Shown: piece after piece, positions 55,860-64,000 of the stretch
How the letters are laid out: every line of letters starts with the position of its first letter
Position numbering within the stretch: position 1 is the stretch's first letter
Source of the DNA: Isoetes taiwanensis
Lineage: Eukaryota; Streptophyta; Lycopodiopsida; Isoetales; Isoetaceae
Assembly (NCBI GenBank): GCA_021234155.1
Contig: JAJEKV010000047.1
Coordinates: 3,793,323-3,857,322, forward strand
Direction: 5' to 3'
Length of the DNA stretch: 64,000 bases
Program-made: the position numbers and the translations under genes
The notes under the pieces: model-generated
What the model was told of the DNA's origin: nothing
Database searches by the model: none
Seen by the model: only the letters and a program-made list of their open reading frames with translations

Positions 55860-57301
55860 AATAGAAAAAGGTTGATAAATAAAAGGTTTAATGGGATTTC
55901 TTTTTTTGACTCCTAGTATTTTTCTTAGATTGAAGTCTGGTATTCAAGCAGGAGACTCAAATTTATTAGAGTTATTCTTGCTGGTTCTAGCTGTGGTAGC
56001 AATATTTCTTTTTTTTTCCAAGGACAGCATTTGAATTTGATAAGAATCTACCATCCTCCCATAATTGAGCTGATGGATCATTTTCTTTATCAGGAATATC
56101 AGGGTCAGAGTCAGATTTATAAGAGCAGGCCCAGAATTTAGAATGACAGCAAGGGTTACTTGACTCAATCATTTTATCAATATTCATAGAACTACTAGGA
56201 AAAGCAATAGAATCTGAATTATGTAAATTTACATCCATAGCATTAAGAATAGAAAGTACTGGCCTGGTAGAAGCAGATCCCAAAGTCTCTGTGAGATTAT
56301 TTTCTGTTGGCCTATCTATTCTATTTCCATCTTTAGAAACCACCATATTTGCCATATTCATTTTCTCAGAATAAGATTTTTGTACTGCAGTATCTGCTTC
56401 TGCAACTATATTTAGATCTGCCTCTTGTTGTGCTATGCTGCTCGATCCTTTCTGATAGACCACATTATCTTGTATATTTCCCTGATCTACATTCTGAACA
56501 CCTATATATTCCACATGTAACTCTGCTAATTGCTTAGCAACAGACTGTTCAACATTGTTATTATGATTTTGATGCTAGGATGTAGAAGTATCTATAGGAT
56601 CTTTGGGATCTGATAAGTCAATCAGATCCCCATGGCCAATAAATGAATCATATTTCATAGTAATGAGTTCAGGGATTTGAGATATGTTATCAAAGTTCTC
56701 AGATATCAGGCAGGGTGTGGAGGTAACAAAGTTGCAATCTTGATATGGCTGTGAAGGCAAGGGATCTGGGATAATTATTGGCTCAATGGAATCTACACAA
56801 AAGTCATCAGCAATATCAGTAAGAATTTCAAACTTATTGTGACATATTATTTCAGTGTTTGTAGCAGCTGAGTCGTTTGCTATGTCACCATCTCTGATGC
56901 TTAGGTGTTGATTGTTATCTGAAAGGATTTGCTTGTCAACATGCTGAGAATGTTCTCCATTATAAGTTTGATGTTGTTGCTAAGAAACTATGGTATATTG
57001 CAGAGGAAGTTGCTCAATTTTCTGTTTGGAGCAAAGTTCAGTTTCAATCAACTTTCTCTTATTCTCCATAATTAATAATTCTTCTTTCCCTGTATTTTCA
57101 GCTTCATTGATCTTGATATCTGTGTTATCCTTGTTTATAGCAGTTGATGTAGCCTGAAATTTTTTCTGAATTTTTTATCTGCAGAGAATATTTTCAAAGA
57201 ACTCATCCTCATATTCTTCAAATTTGCCAGCTGAGTATTAATGTTATTTTTCAACTGGATTGCAGCAGCTGATCTAAGAGTTGCAGCTCTTTTAGAATCA
57301 A
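55860..57301 (-). pseudogene. LINE-2 ORF1 C-terminal half, decayed
   Basis: Minus-strand frames include a Lys/Asn-rich segment (about 57290-57190; DSKRAATLRSAAAIQLKNNI), an acidic, Ser/Asn-rich stretch at 56760-56575 (YDSFIGHGDLIDLSDPKD) and another at 56514-55987 (EYIGVQNVDQGN...SDPDIPDKENDPSAQLWED). Low-complexity, acidic text between the RNA-binding part of ORF1 and ORF2 is usual in plant LINEs. Several stops break it. Element C4 separates it from the part at 58310-58760. Confidence 0.5.
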
Positions 57302-57436
57302 TGCTTGTCATTCATCACAGCAGCAGTATACAATGTGTAGAAAACTAGGGAGAGAGAGAGAGGGGATAGCCGACCATAGGAACAATATCGGACTACCCCC
57401 TAAAAAGAAATGTGCCAAGGCAAAATAAAAGGGTAA

Positions 57437-57515
57437 TGGCGACAACTTCTCATCGGGATAAAAAACCCCGCCCTTTCGGGTTTTCGAGGAAAACCCTAAT
57501 GAGAAATGGTCGCCA
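57437..57515. repeat. Conserved internal hairpin of C4
   Basis: The arms TGGCGAC-AAC-TTCTCAT (57437-57453) and ATGAGAA-ATG-GTCGCCA (57499-57515) pair at both ends around a small internal mismatch. The core CCCGCCCTTTCGGGTTTTCG and AGGAAAACCC matches C1-C3. The stem differs from C2/C3 by paired changes. Confidence 0.85.
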
Positions 57516-57864
57516 ACAACCTTGAATGTGTTGCCTGGAAAACGGAGAGAAACGAGTTGATGGCGAACGCAAATAGAGCACGACCCCAGCAAAACGAGTT
57601 GATGGCGGACGCAAAATAGAGCACGACCCCAGCAAACGGCAAAAGCCTCCCCCGCATGTATCCATGGAGAACCAAAGGAGAGGGGTGATGGCGAACAGAA
57701 ATAGAGCAAGACCCCAGCAGACGGCAGAAAACGGCGGAATTCTGCAAGCAATACCAACAAAACTCCCAAAAAGAACACCCGTAAATGGTCAGAGAAAATA
57801 AATAGCACAAGCTGCACCAAGAAGGTCCGAAAATGAAAACAGAGGAAAAAAGAACATAACAGAA

Positions 57865-58095
57865 AAAGATAGCATCACCCAGGGGGTGGAGAACCATTAT
57901 GTAAAAATATGCATCACCCTCGAGGTGGAAATAAACAGCATAAAGCATCACCCAGCGGGTGGAGAACCATTATGTAAAAATATGCCACACCCTCGAGGTG
58001 GAAATAAACAATATCACCAGCAGGTAGAGAACAACAAAGCAGGAGGGCGATGGAACAGAAATATAAGAATAGCAACACTCACAGGTGGAGAACAA
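57865..58095. repeat. Array of small hairpins in C4
   Basis: At least five units: GCATCACCCAGGGGGTGGA, GCATCACCCTCGAGGTGGA, GCATCACCCAGCGGGTGGA, CCACACCCTCGAGGTGGA and a decayed ATCACCAGCAGGTAGA. Two 95 bp higher-order units (GAGAACCATTATGTAAAAAT ... AATAAACA) repeat in tandem. Confidence 0.8.
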
Positions 58096-58309
58096 CAAAG
58101 AGGCATGAACAACAAAAAAATACAAATGAAAAAGACGCATGCGCCACCGTGAACAGGGCGGGAAGGGAGGGAAGCTACGAGAGGATAAGAAGAGCTGCTG
58201 TGAGAAGACGCCGATAACCGAGCCAAAACAGAATGGCCTAATATAGGCGCTCGTCCCTTCCCAGAATGGCGATCCGATGGCTCGGATCGATGGGATTATA
58301 TCTTGTAGA

Positions 58310-59600
58310 GTGCTGGCAAGATTGATTTGATCTTTAGCTCGATCAAATTGATTTTCCTGCATAGGCCTTTTCCCTTTCCAATTTCTTATGTTGTTGATGA
58401 TATTGTCAGTTAAGATTGTGTTGTTATCTTGATCAGACAGCTGCTTGATTGAATCAGCATACAAAGGTGGATTACATTTATTATTCTTGCACTCCAACCC
58501 TTTATTCATTACCTTAACTGTGTTTTCTTAGATAGACAGAGTAGAATTTGTAAATCTTGAGCTGTCAGGGTCCTGAGATTCTGAGTCTATCTGAGCTTGC
58601 TTGGCCTCTCTTTTTTTTTGAATCCTTTTCCTGCTGCCATTGACTCTTTTCCATGTAAAAGCTCTTGTCATAGCATGAGTCTGTGTTTTATTGTGAAGCA
58701 CTAAATCAGCACCTTCATAGGTAACATGTGTGATCAGGGCTTCACATTACCAATATGCTCATTATGTTATACATAACTAAAGAACATCCCAGTATTTTTT
58801 GAAGGGCAATGAAGGGCAAGGGAAGGGCAATGAAGGGTAGCTTGAAGGGCATTCAGCACTAAACCAGCACCCTCTGTCGTGCACTGCTTTATTGTACACC
58901 ACCAATAAAAAAAAGACCCATTGGCCGAATATTTCCATAAAGTAGAGGAACCCCATTAGCATTGAGGAACCATGAAGACCAGGATCTGTAATAGCAGGTC
59001 GCCTTGAATGGACGGATGCAGGAAGTTGTGCAAAAAGATCAAAGAATATGTGTTTAGGATTTTTGAATTTGACGACATTTTTGGGAACAAAATAGGACAG
59101 GATCAGGTTAAAACAACAGAGCAGAAATAAAATAGTGACATTTGAGCAGAGTAAGGAAAGCAGAGAAGGCAATCTAATTAAAATACAACTAAGAAGGTCG
59201 GGAAAACCAGATTAGAGCCATGAATTGCATAATTTAGACAAAGAACTTCGATCTTTTAATGGTCAGTTTGAAATTCTGCCTCTTCTAGTTCACCTGAATA
59301 TGGATCATTGTATATTTTAACTGTAGTTCTGTTGTTTGAATTTCGATTAAAAACCTGAAAGATTCATGTAGCTGCAATGTTTTTTTTGCCAAGAAATTCT
59401 TCTAACCAGGCTTGAGTGATCTCAACTTCAAAATCTACACAGCTGGGAACAAAGGTGTATTCTTTATGGAATAGGAATTCAGGAAAGATATGTGCAATTA
59501 TCAGATTTTCCCAAAGGACCGAGCTCTTCCCCACAAGTCTAGAATTTTCCTGTACAATTGCAAAAATTTTGCACTCCATTCAAATTTGGTCTTATTTGTT
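58310..59600 (-). pseudogene. LINE-2 ORF1 N-terminal half, decayed
   Basis: On the minus strand, ADLVLHNKTQTHAMTRAFTW, KRVNGSRKRIQKKREAKQAQ and a following Asp/Ser-rich stretch, then NKGLECKNNKCNPPLYADSI (58509-58390), form the usual C-terminal basic region of a plant LINE ORF1. Upstream, 59579-59364 (HKEYTFVPSCVDFEVEITQA) and 59172-58777 (KFKNPKHIFFDLFAQLP...) may be earlier parts of ORF1. The 58801-58850 stretch is a short GAAGGGCAATGAAGGGCAAG tandem array that probably interrupts it. Confidence 0.4.
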
Positions 59601-59793
59601 TGCAAGTCCAGGCTAGCCCTCTATAAGGCTAGCAGGATTTCCTTTGAATTCTCTTCAGATCGAGCAGGCTCAACACGTTCTCCCTTGCGTTTTTTCCAAG
59701 AAAAGAAAAATAACCACCTTAACTAACTTTTCAAGAAAAATGGCGCTCTTCATTTCTTACTCGTTCTCATTATTTTTTTTTATCGGCACATTC

Positions 59794-59960
59794 GAATCTG
59801 CATTTTTCACAACCTTTCTGGTGTCCAATATGCTCCAATCTTACATTTTTGGAAAATTATCAAAGTTATCTGGATAAGCTTTCTAATCGTCAAAGAATTG
59901 CGCGAATCTGATACTTTAGACGAGAGATATGATCAAAAGCAATATGGCAAGCACATGCTA
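59794..59960 (+). repeat. Outlying unit of the 50.7-51.1 kb tandem array
   Basis: GAATCTGCATTTTTC, then ACATTTTTGGAAAATTATCA, GGATAAGCTTTCTAATCGTC and GCGAATCTGATACTTTAGAC follow the same order as the units at about 50850-51140. The two parts of the array are separated by LINE-2, which indicates where that LINE inserted. Confidence 0.65.
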
Positions 59961-62900
59961 GTAGGAGACTAATTTCTTGCTTTTTGATTTTTTGTTTCTT
60001 TTGTCATTTTTCCTGAAGTTCTCATAAGTTTATAATTTTTTGGATTATAGTGCTTGATTAGTTGATGGTATGGTTGCATGTGTTAGCCTAAAACCTGGAA
60101 CTTTTAGTCTAACCTCAAAGGAAGTTTAAACAAAGTGGTTAGAACCTCCAGATCACTTAGGGTGATCAATCCTTGTCATGTGAAACAAGAAAAGTCATTT
60201 TGAAGTGCTGGTTTTTTCAAAATCACTAGAGTCCCTGAAACTGAAAAAACTTCAGAGCAAAATCTGGCCTTGCAGACACACCTTGTGAGATTTTTGAGAT
60301 CTGATTAGTGGTAAAGATTGTCAACAAGCAGAGGAAACTTGTGGTGAAAATTTGATTTGATTTGAATAAAGGAAGGTCAAGCAAATCTAGGTCAAAGTTG
60401 GGTCAAAAAGTTGGCCAGTGCCAAAACAGAGAGCCAAAATTTGCAGATGGAGTCTGATAGGGAATTTTGGGTTGGGATCTGTGCAGGCAACTTCAGAATA
60501 GCCTCTAGATCACGTGCATAAGGTTTAACTAGCAAAAAGATGTTTTAATTTTTCTGTAAGTAACCAAAGCTTCAAGAAAAAGATAAACTCTGTGACAGTT
60601 ATGAAGAAAAATCTTTTTATATGTTTTCTCTGGATGTATAGGCTTCTAGGATTTTTATGAGGATGAAATGCAACTACCTGAAGGGGATATAACTTGGAGT
60701 AAATATTTTGGCTTTGTATTTAGTTTTTAGCTTTAACAAACAATGCAAGGTTATAAAGGATGAATGAATAATGATGACAATAATTTTCCAGGCAAAGACT
60801 ATGTATTATAGCAAGATGATACCGAAAAATCTAATAGTATCAAAAGGTATTACCAAAATAATGGTGCTAGAGAGCAAATTCCAGGGCTGTCTGAGCCTCT
60901 AGAAAGCCTCAAACTACCAATGAAGCAAAATGAAGTGATTGTTAGAGTTGCAGTTGAAGTGTTTTGATGTCGAACAAGTCACGCCATGTCAGATCTTCAA
61001 TTTCGAACAGAATAGAGCAAAATTTGAGCAGAGTAGAGCAAGATAATATCGAAGTATCAAATGCGCCAGGATCACAGAGGTCTATCTCTGAGGGGACGTG
61101 TTGATTTAATCTGTATTGCTGGCTTAAGAACTGTCCTTCCCAAAAGCTAGCTCGACCGAGTGATTTAAGGCCAAATTAGAGCAATTCTTCCCGGATCAAG
61201 TGCCACAGAGGATCCCCAAGGTCTCGGAAAAGGTTCAGGAGGTAATTTCGGGTGAAAATTGGCGGGCTTTAATCAGATTTAGGCACGAATTGGCCGGATT
61301 TAGCAGTTTCCCCCATTTTTTAGGGTTCGTCAAAAAAAATTCTTGACTGCTATATATCCCACAGGCTAAAATGGTTTTGGCAGCTCCTGTATATAAGGAA
61401 CAATGCCGACGTGTTTAATAAACTTGCGTGCCACGCAGAGGGGACCCCCAGCCCGTGTCTGGCCCCCACGCCCTACCACGTGGAAATGGGAATGAAAATT
61501 GGGGTGATGTGGAAACGATGTAGAGATGATGTGGAAATAGATAGGCTAGAATAGGTTTTTTATTTTTTTATGGCACGCATCCCAAGAATCCAAATTTGAA
61601 GGCCTTTACAAGGGTTTTTTCAAAATTTAAAAAAGCCAAATTAGCTCTTTTTTGCCAGGCTTTCCATCTAGAGAAATTTTAGGTTGAGCTGAAACACTTC
61701 AATTTTTGCCCTTTTGACCCATGGTCAATGAATACTGCAACTTGGGGATGGTGAAAAAATCATGGGAAAAAGATGGGGAAAAGGTGTAAATAGGCTATAA
61801 TAGGGTTTAGGAAGATGAAATGAGGGTGAAAATAGAGTTTTCTTGCCTTTTTCGGTTTTCAAGATCATTAGGGGGCAATTCTCAAATGAAGGTAGGACCA
61901 ATAAAAAATGGGTAGTGGAATGATGAGAAAAGGTCTGAAAGGTGGAAAAAATGGTGAAAGAAAGGTTTTTGAAGGCTCTTGGGATATAAAAAGGTGGATA
62001 TAAGATGAATGGAATGAGGAAAAGATGGGTACCTTTGTAGCACTTGATTTCATCTCACATTGTTTCTAAAGCTCAAATCATACCTCATAGTGAAAATAAG
62101 TTTGCTCAAAACCTAAGGGTCTTCCAAACTTCTATAAGGGTCTTCCAAACTTCAAGGCTAGAATAAGAGCAAATTTCACTTCCAAGATGGCATTCTCATG
62201 TGTGTGACCTCAAAACTACTAATGCAACTCAAGTAAGCTTCATAAGGTTGAACTTTGGTAAAATGCCTTGTGGCTCCTTGATAAACGTGCTATAGCCTTT
62301 GCCTGGTCTTCAAATCAAAGGGAAAATGTTAAACAAATGGGAATGTGTCTAGAAAGGTGCTTTACCTCAAGGAAAAGACTAGGCTATAAAATGAGATCCC
62401 AAATGCCTTCCAATCTTGGTCAAATGTCTTCCAAACTCTAATGGGATCACAATAGCCTGGAACTTTTCCTTAGAGGAAATATAAATGAAACAAAAGGTTT
62501 GATACATAGATGCTGGTCCATGTTGCCAAAAATGGGCAACATCTCCTCAAAGGAAAGAATAGGCTGGTCCCCTCAGCCTAACAGATGTAAACTTAGACTG
62601 AGGATCTTCAGATAGCAAAAATTTACTGGTGCAGGTGACAGAATGATGTAGAATGATGAAAGAGAGTGGTATGAGTATGAGATAAACTCTGCTATAGTGG
62701 AAATGTGGTGCAGAGCATTGTAGGGAATGAAAATAAAAGAATAGAAGGCTGAAATGGTAGGTAAGGCAACTTATAGGCAGATGGAAATGGAGGAGAAAAG
62801 AATGAACCTGCATATGACAGTAAAATCAAAGTTAGCATGAGTGCCAAGCAAGATATGGAAAATTATATATGGATAGCACTCTAGAACTCCAATGAAGAAG

Positions 62901-63143
62901 CAAGGTCTCATGAAGAATAAGCCAGTTTAAAAGGCAGATGAAATGTGTTGACAAATGGCTCTGTCATGACAACATAGAACTCATTAGTAGGTAATAATCA
63001 AAGTCTTATCCCCTGTGACCACATCCCTGCAGCTAAACAGAAACAAACACTATTAAACCTCAAAGGAAATATGCAAATCAAAAGAAATTTTAAAACCTCA
63101 ACTTTGAAGTTATAAACTAACCTACTCTAAGCTAGAACAAATG
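59961..63143. other. No gene seen; probable noncoding part of the Ty3/gypsy element
   Basis: No open frame of note. TATA-like words occur at 61360 (CTATATATCC) and 61392 (GTATATAAGG), and a GC-rich stretch at 61425-61480. Because the integrase at 63.1-64 kb runs on the minus strand, its 3' untranslated region and 3' LTR should lie here. I could not identify LTR ends, a polypurine tract or a matching second LTR. Confidence 0.4.
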
Positions 63144-63144
63144 T

Positions 63145-64000
63145 TTATATAGAAGTGAACAGGCTTAAGCAGGCATGCTGAGGCCAATATCTTTTAAGGT
63201 GTTGAATATTAATAGGGTTTGGCAACTCTAAACTTGTACCAAGATCTGTCAATCTATAAGATGAGCAGCCAGCCTCTCCTAAAATCTGATAGGGACCCTC
63301 TCAGGGGTTTTCAAACTTGGAAAGCTTTCCTTCATCTGCAGCATTCCACTTCAAAACTAATTCCATAGGTGCAAACTTATCTTGTAGTTTGTGAGCAGCC
63401 TTGAAAGCTGCTGCACTCTTAGCCTTCTTCAGCAAGTTGTAATTCTCTGCAACAAACCTTTCTTCATCCAATTTTAACAGAACTTCATACCTGTGCTTCA
63501 AGGCTTCAGAAAACTCCAACTCAAGCTTGAGTGCCATCCTAAAAGAGGGTATCTCTAACTTCGACCGAATGACAAACCTCTACTCCATATACTAAACTGA
63601 AAGGTGAGGCATTGGTAGCAGCTTTAGAGGTAATTCTATGAGCCCAAAGAGCATCATATAATTTCAAGTGCCAATCCCTCTGGTTTTGGCAAACTGTTTT
63701 CTGCAAAATACCCTTAAGCACTTTGTTAGTAGACTCAGCTTGGCCATTTCCTTGAGGATAATAGGCTGAACTTTTCACAAGCTTGATCTTGAGGCTTGAA
63801 ACAAGAAAATTAATCACCTCATTAATAAAAGTAGAGCCTCTATCAGTCAAAATTTTAAAGGGAATGCCAAACCTAGAGCAAATATTCTCATGCAAAAATC
63901 TGGCAGTAGTATGGGCATTTGCTTTCCTTAAGGGTGCTGCTTCTGACCACTTAGTGAACAAGTCTGTAGCTACAACAATGTATTCATGCTTGGCTGAGGA
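63145..64000 (-). pseudogene. Ty3/gypsy integrase (C-terminal two thirds), damaged, runs off window
   Basis: The minus-strand frame from the window edge reads YIVVATDLFTKWSEAAPL, then RFGIPFKILTDRGSTF (second catalytic Asp region), YYPQGNGQAESTNKVLKG (catalytic Glu region) and LWAHRITSKAATNASPFSLV. A +1 shift at about 63540 leads into MALKLELEFSEALKHRYEVL. Then an in-frame TGA (63301) directly precedes the GPY motif (EGPYQILGEAG..YRLTDL), ending LKRYWP and TAA at 63145. This is the integrase that inserts gypsy cDNA. Reverse transcriptase and RNase H would lie beyond position 64000. No chromodomain is seen after the GPY module. Frameshift plus stop make this copy inactive. Confidence 0.9.

Larger units (their letters stand above)
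57302..58306 (-). mobile_element. C4: single-unit copy of palindrome-capped repeat family, inside LINE-2
   Basis: On the minus strand it starts at the head palindrome CGATCCGA-GCCA-TCGGATCG (58289-58270) with ATTCTGGGAAGGGACGAGC, and runs through CTTCTCACAGCAGC. A series of CACCC/GGGTG hairpins follows (57871-58090), then repeats of GCTGGGGTC(G/T)TGCTCTATTT, and the conserved hairpin (57515-57437). It ends at GATGAATGACAAGC (57302), lacking the GCGAGTCCC tail. Homology to C1 unit 2 is clear along its length. It interrupts LINE-2 ORF1. No coding capacity; the 170-codon frames in it are repeat-derived. Confidence 0.7.
51142..59807 (-). mobile_element. LINE-2: non-LTR retrotransposon, nested insertions
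   Basis: On the minus strand the element carries ORF1-like frames (about 59.3-55.9 kb) and an endonuclease / reverse transcriptase / zf-RVT ORF2 (55768-52094), and ends in a 12-base poly-A (plus T at 51151-51162). GAATCTGCATTTTT occurs at 51142-51155 and 59794-59807 and would serve as a target duplication. The surrounding tandem units also share this word, however, so it could be repeat homology instead. The element is interrupted by a foldback MITE (54588-54715) and by repeat element C4 (57302-58306). It is a different family from LINE-1. Confidence 0.7.

Noticed and set aside
57308-57951. 150-170-codon minus-strand frames
   Set aside because: They read through repeat element C4, including its hairpin arrays; no protein features are conserved in C1.
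1-64000. CRISPR arrays, bacterial operons, organellar DNA
   Set aside because: No regularly spaced direct repeats with unique spacers, no polycistronic bacterial genes and no plastid or mitochondrial genes were seen; introns and TE content indicate nuclear DNA.

Overview
This window is eukaryotic nuclear DNA, almost certainly from a land plant. It is AT-rich, has long TE-filled introns and GT-AG splicing, and carries non-LTR elements with a plant-type zf-RVT domain. It also holds Ty1/copia and Ty3/gypsy remnants, MITEs and a decayed plant-type PDR/ABCG transporter gene. The one clearly intact host gene is a plant CMP-KDO synthetase. I cannot place the species. I saw no convincing rRNA gene, functional tRNA gene, CRISPR array or prokaryotic operon.

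Layout. 1-3.0 kb: no recognisable gene. 4.2-12.9 kb (minus): complete eight-exon CMP-KDO synthetase gene (KDSB/CKS); its last intron is 5.8 kb long and full of copia and LINE debris. 13-15.6 kb: small tandem repeats. 15.6-21.0 kb: a C-terminal exon of unknown family, then a 3.8 kb copy of an unusual repeat family (C1), bracketed by a 250 bp inverted repeat. 21.6-21.9 kb: Tourist-like MITE. 22.1-23.2 kb: second copy of the unusual family (C2). 23.2-26.5 kb: nothing recognised. 26.5-29 kb: foldbacks, a near-perfect 430 bp tandem duplication with tRNA-like promoter boxes, and an element with inverted ends beside a GC-rich 42 bp-arm palindrome. 29.5-33.1 kb: a coding-like fragment and a coiled-coil ORF behind a TATA-containing leader that is duplicated downstream. 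33.7-35.7 kb: PDR/ABCG pseudogene with a third family copy (C3) in an intron. 36.6-37.4 kb: TTGAC-rich repeats split by a MITE. 37.8-39.15 kb (minus): broken FCP1/NIF-like phosphatase-domain gene. 41.4-48.5 kb (minus): full-length LINE with a 16 bp target-site duplication and several ORFs. 48.6-50.4 kb: element with long inverted repeats. 51.2-59.8 kb (minus): second LINE, itself invaded by a foldback MITE and a fourth family copy (C4). 60-63 kb: no gene seen. 63.1-64 kb (minus): damaged Ty3/gypsy integrase running off the window edge.

How it fits together. One functional sugar-nucleotide gene sits among several layers of insertions, and many of these can be ordered by nesting: C3 in PDR intron, C4 and MITE in LINE-2, MITE in W-box repeat.

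The best candidate for something undescribed is the C1-C4 family. It is made of head-to-tail units joined by long palindromes whose two arms change together between copies (CCCAGAAT, TTCTAGAAT and GCAAGAATG types). A second internal hairpin also has compensatory stem changes, and there are arrays of tiny CACCC-N-GGGTG hairpins. No copy encodes a recognisable protein.
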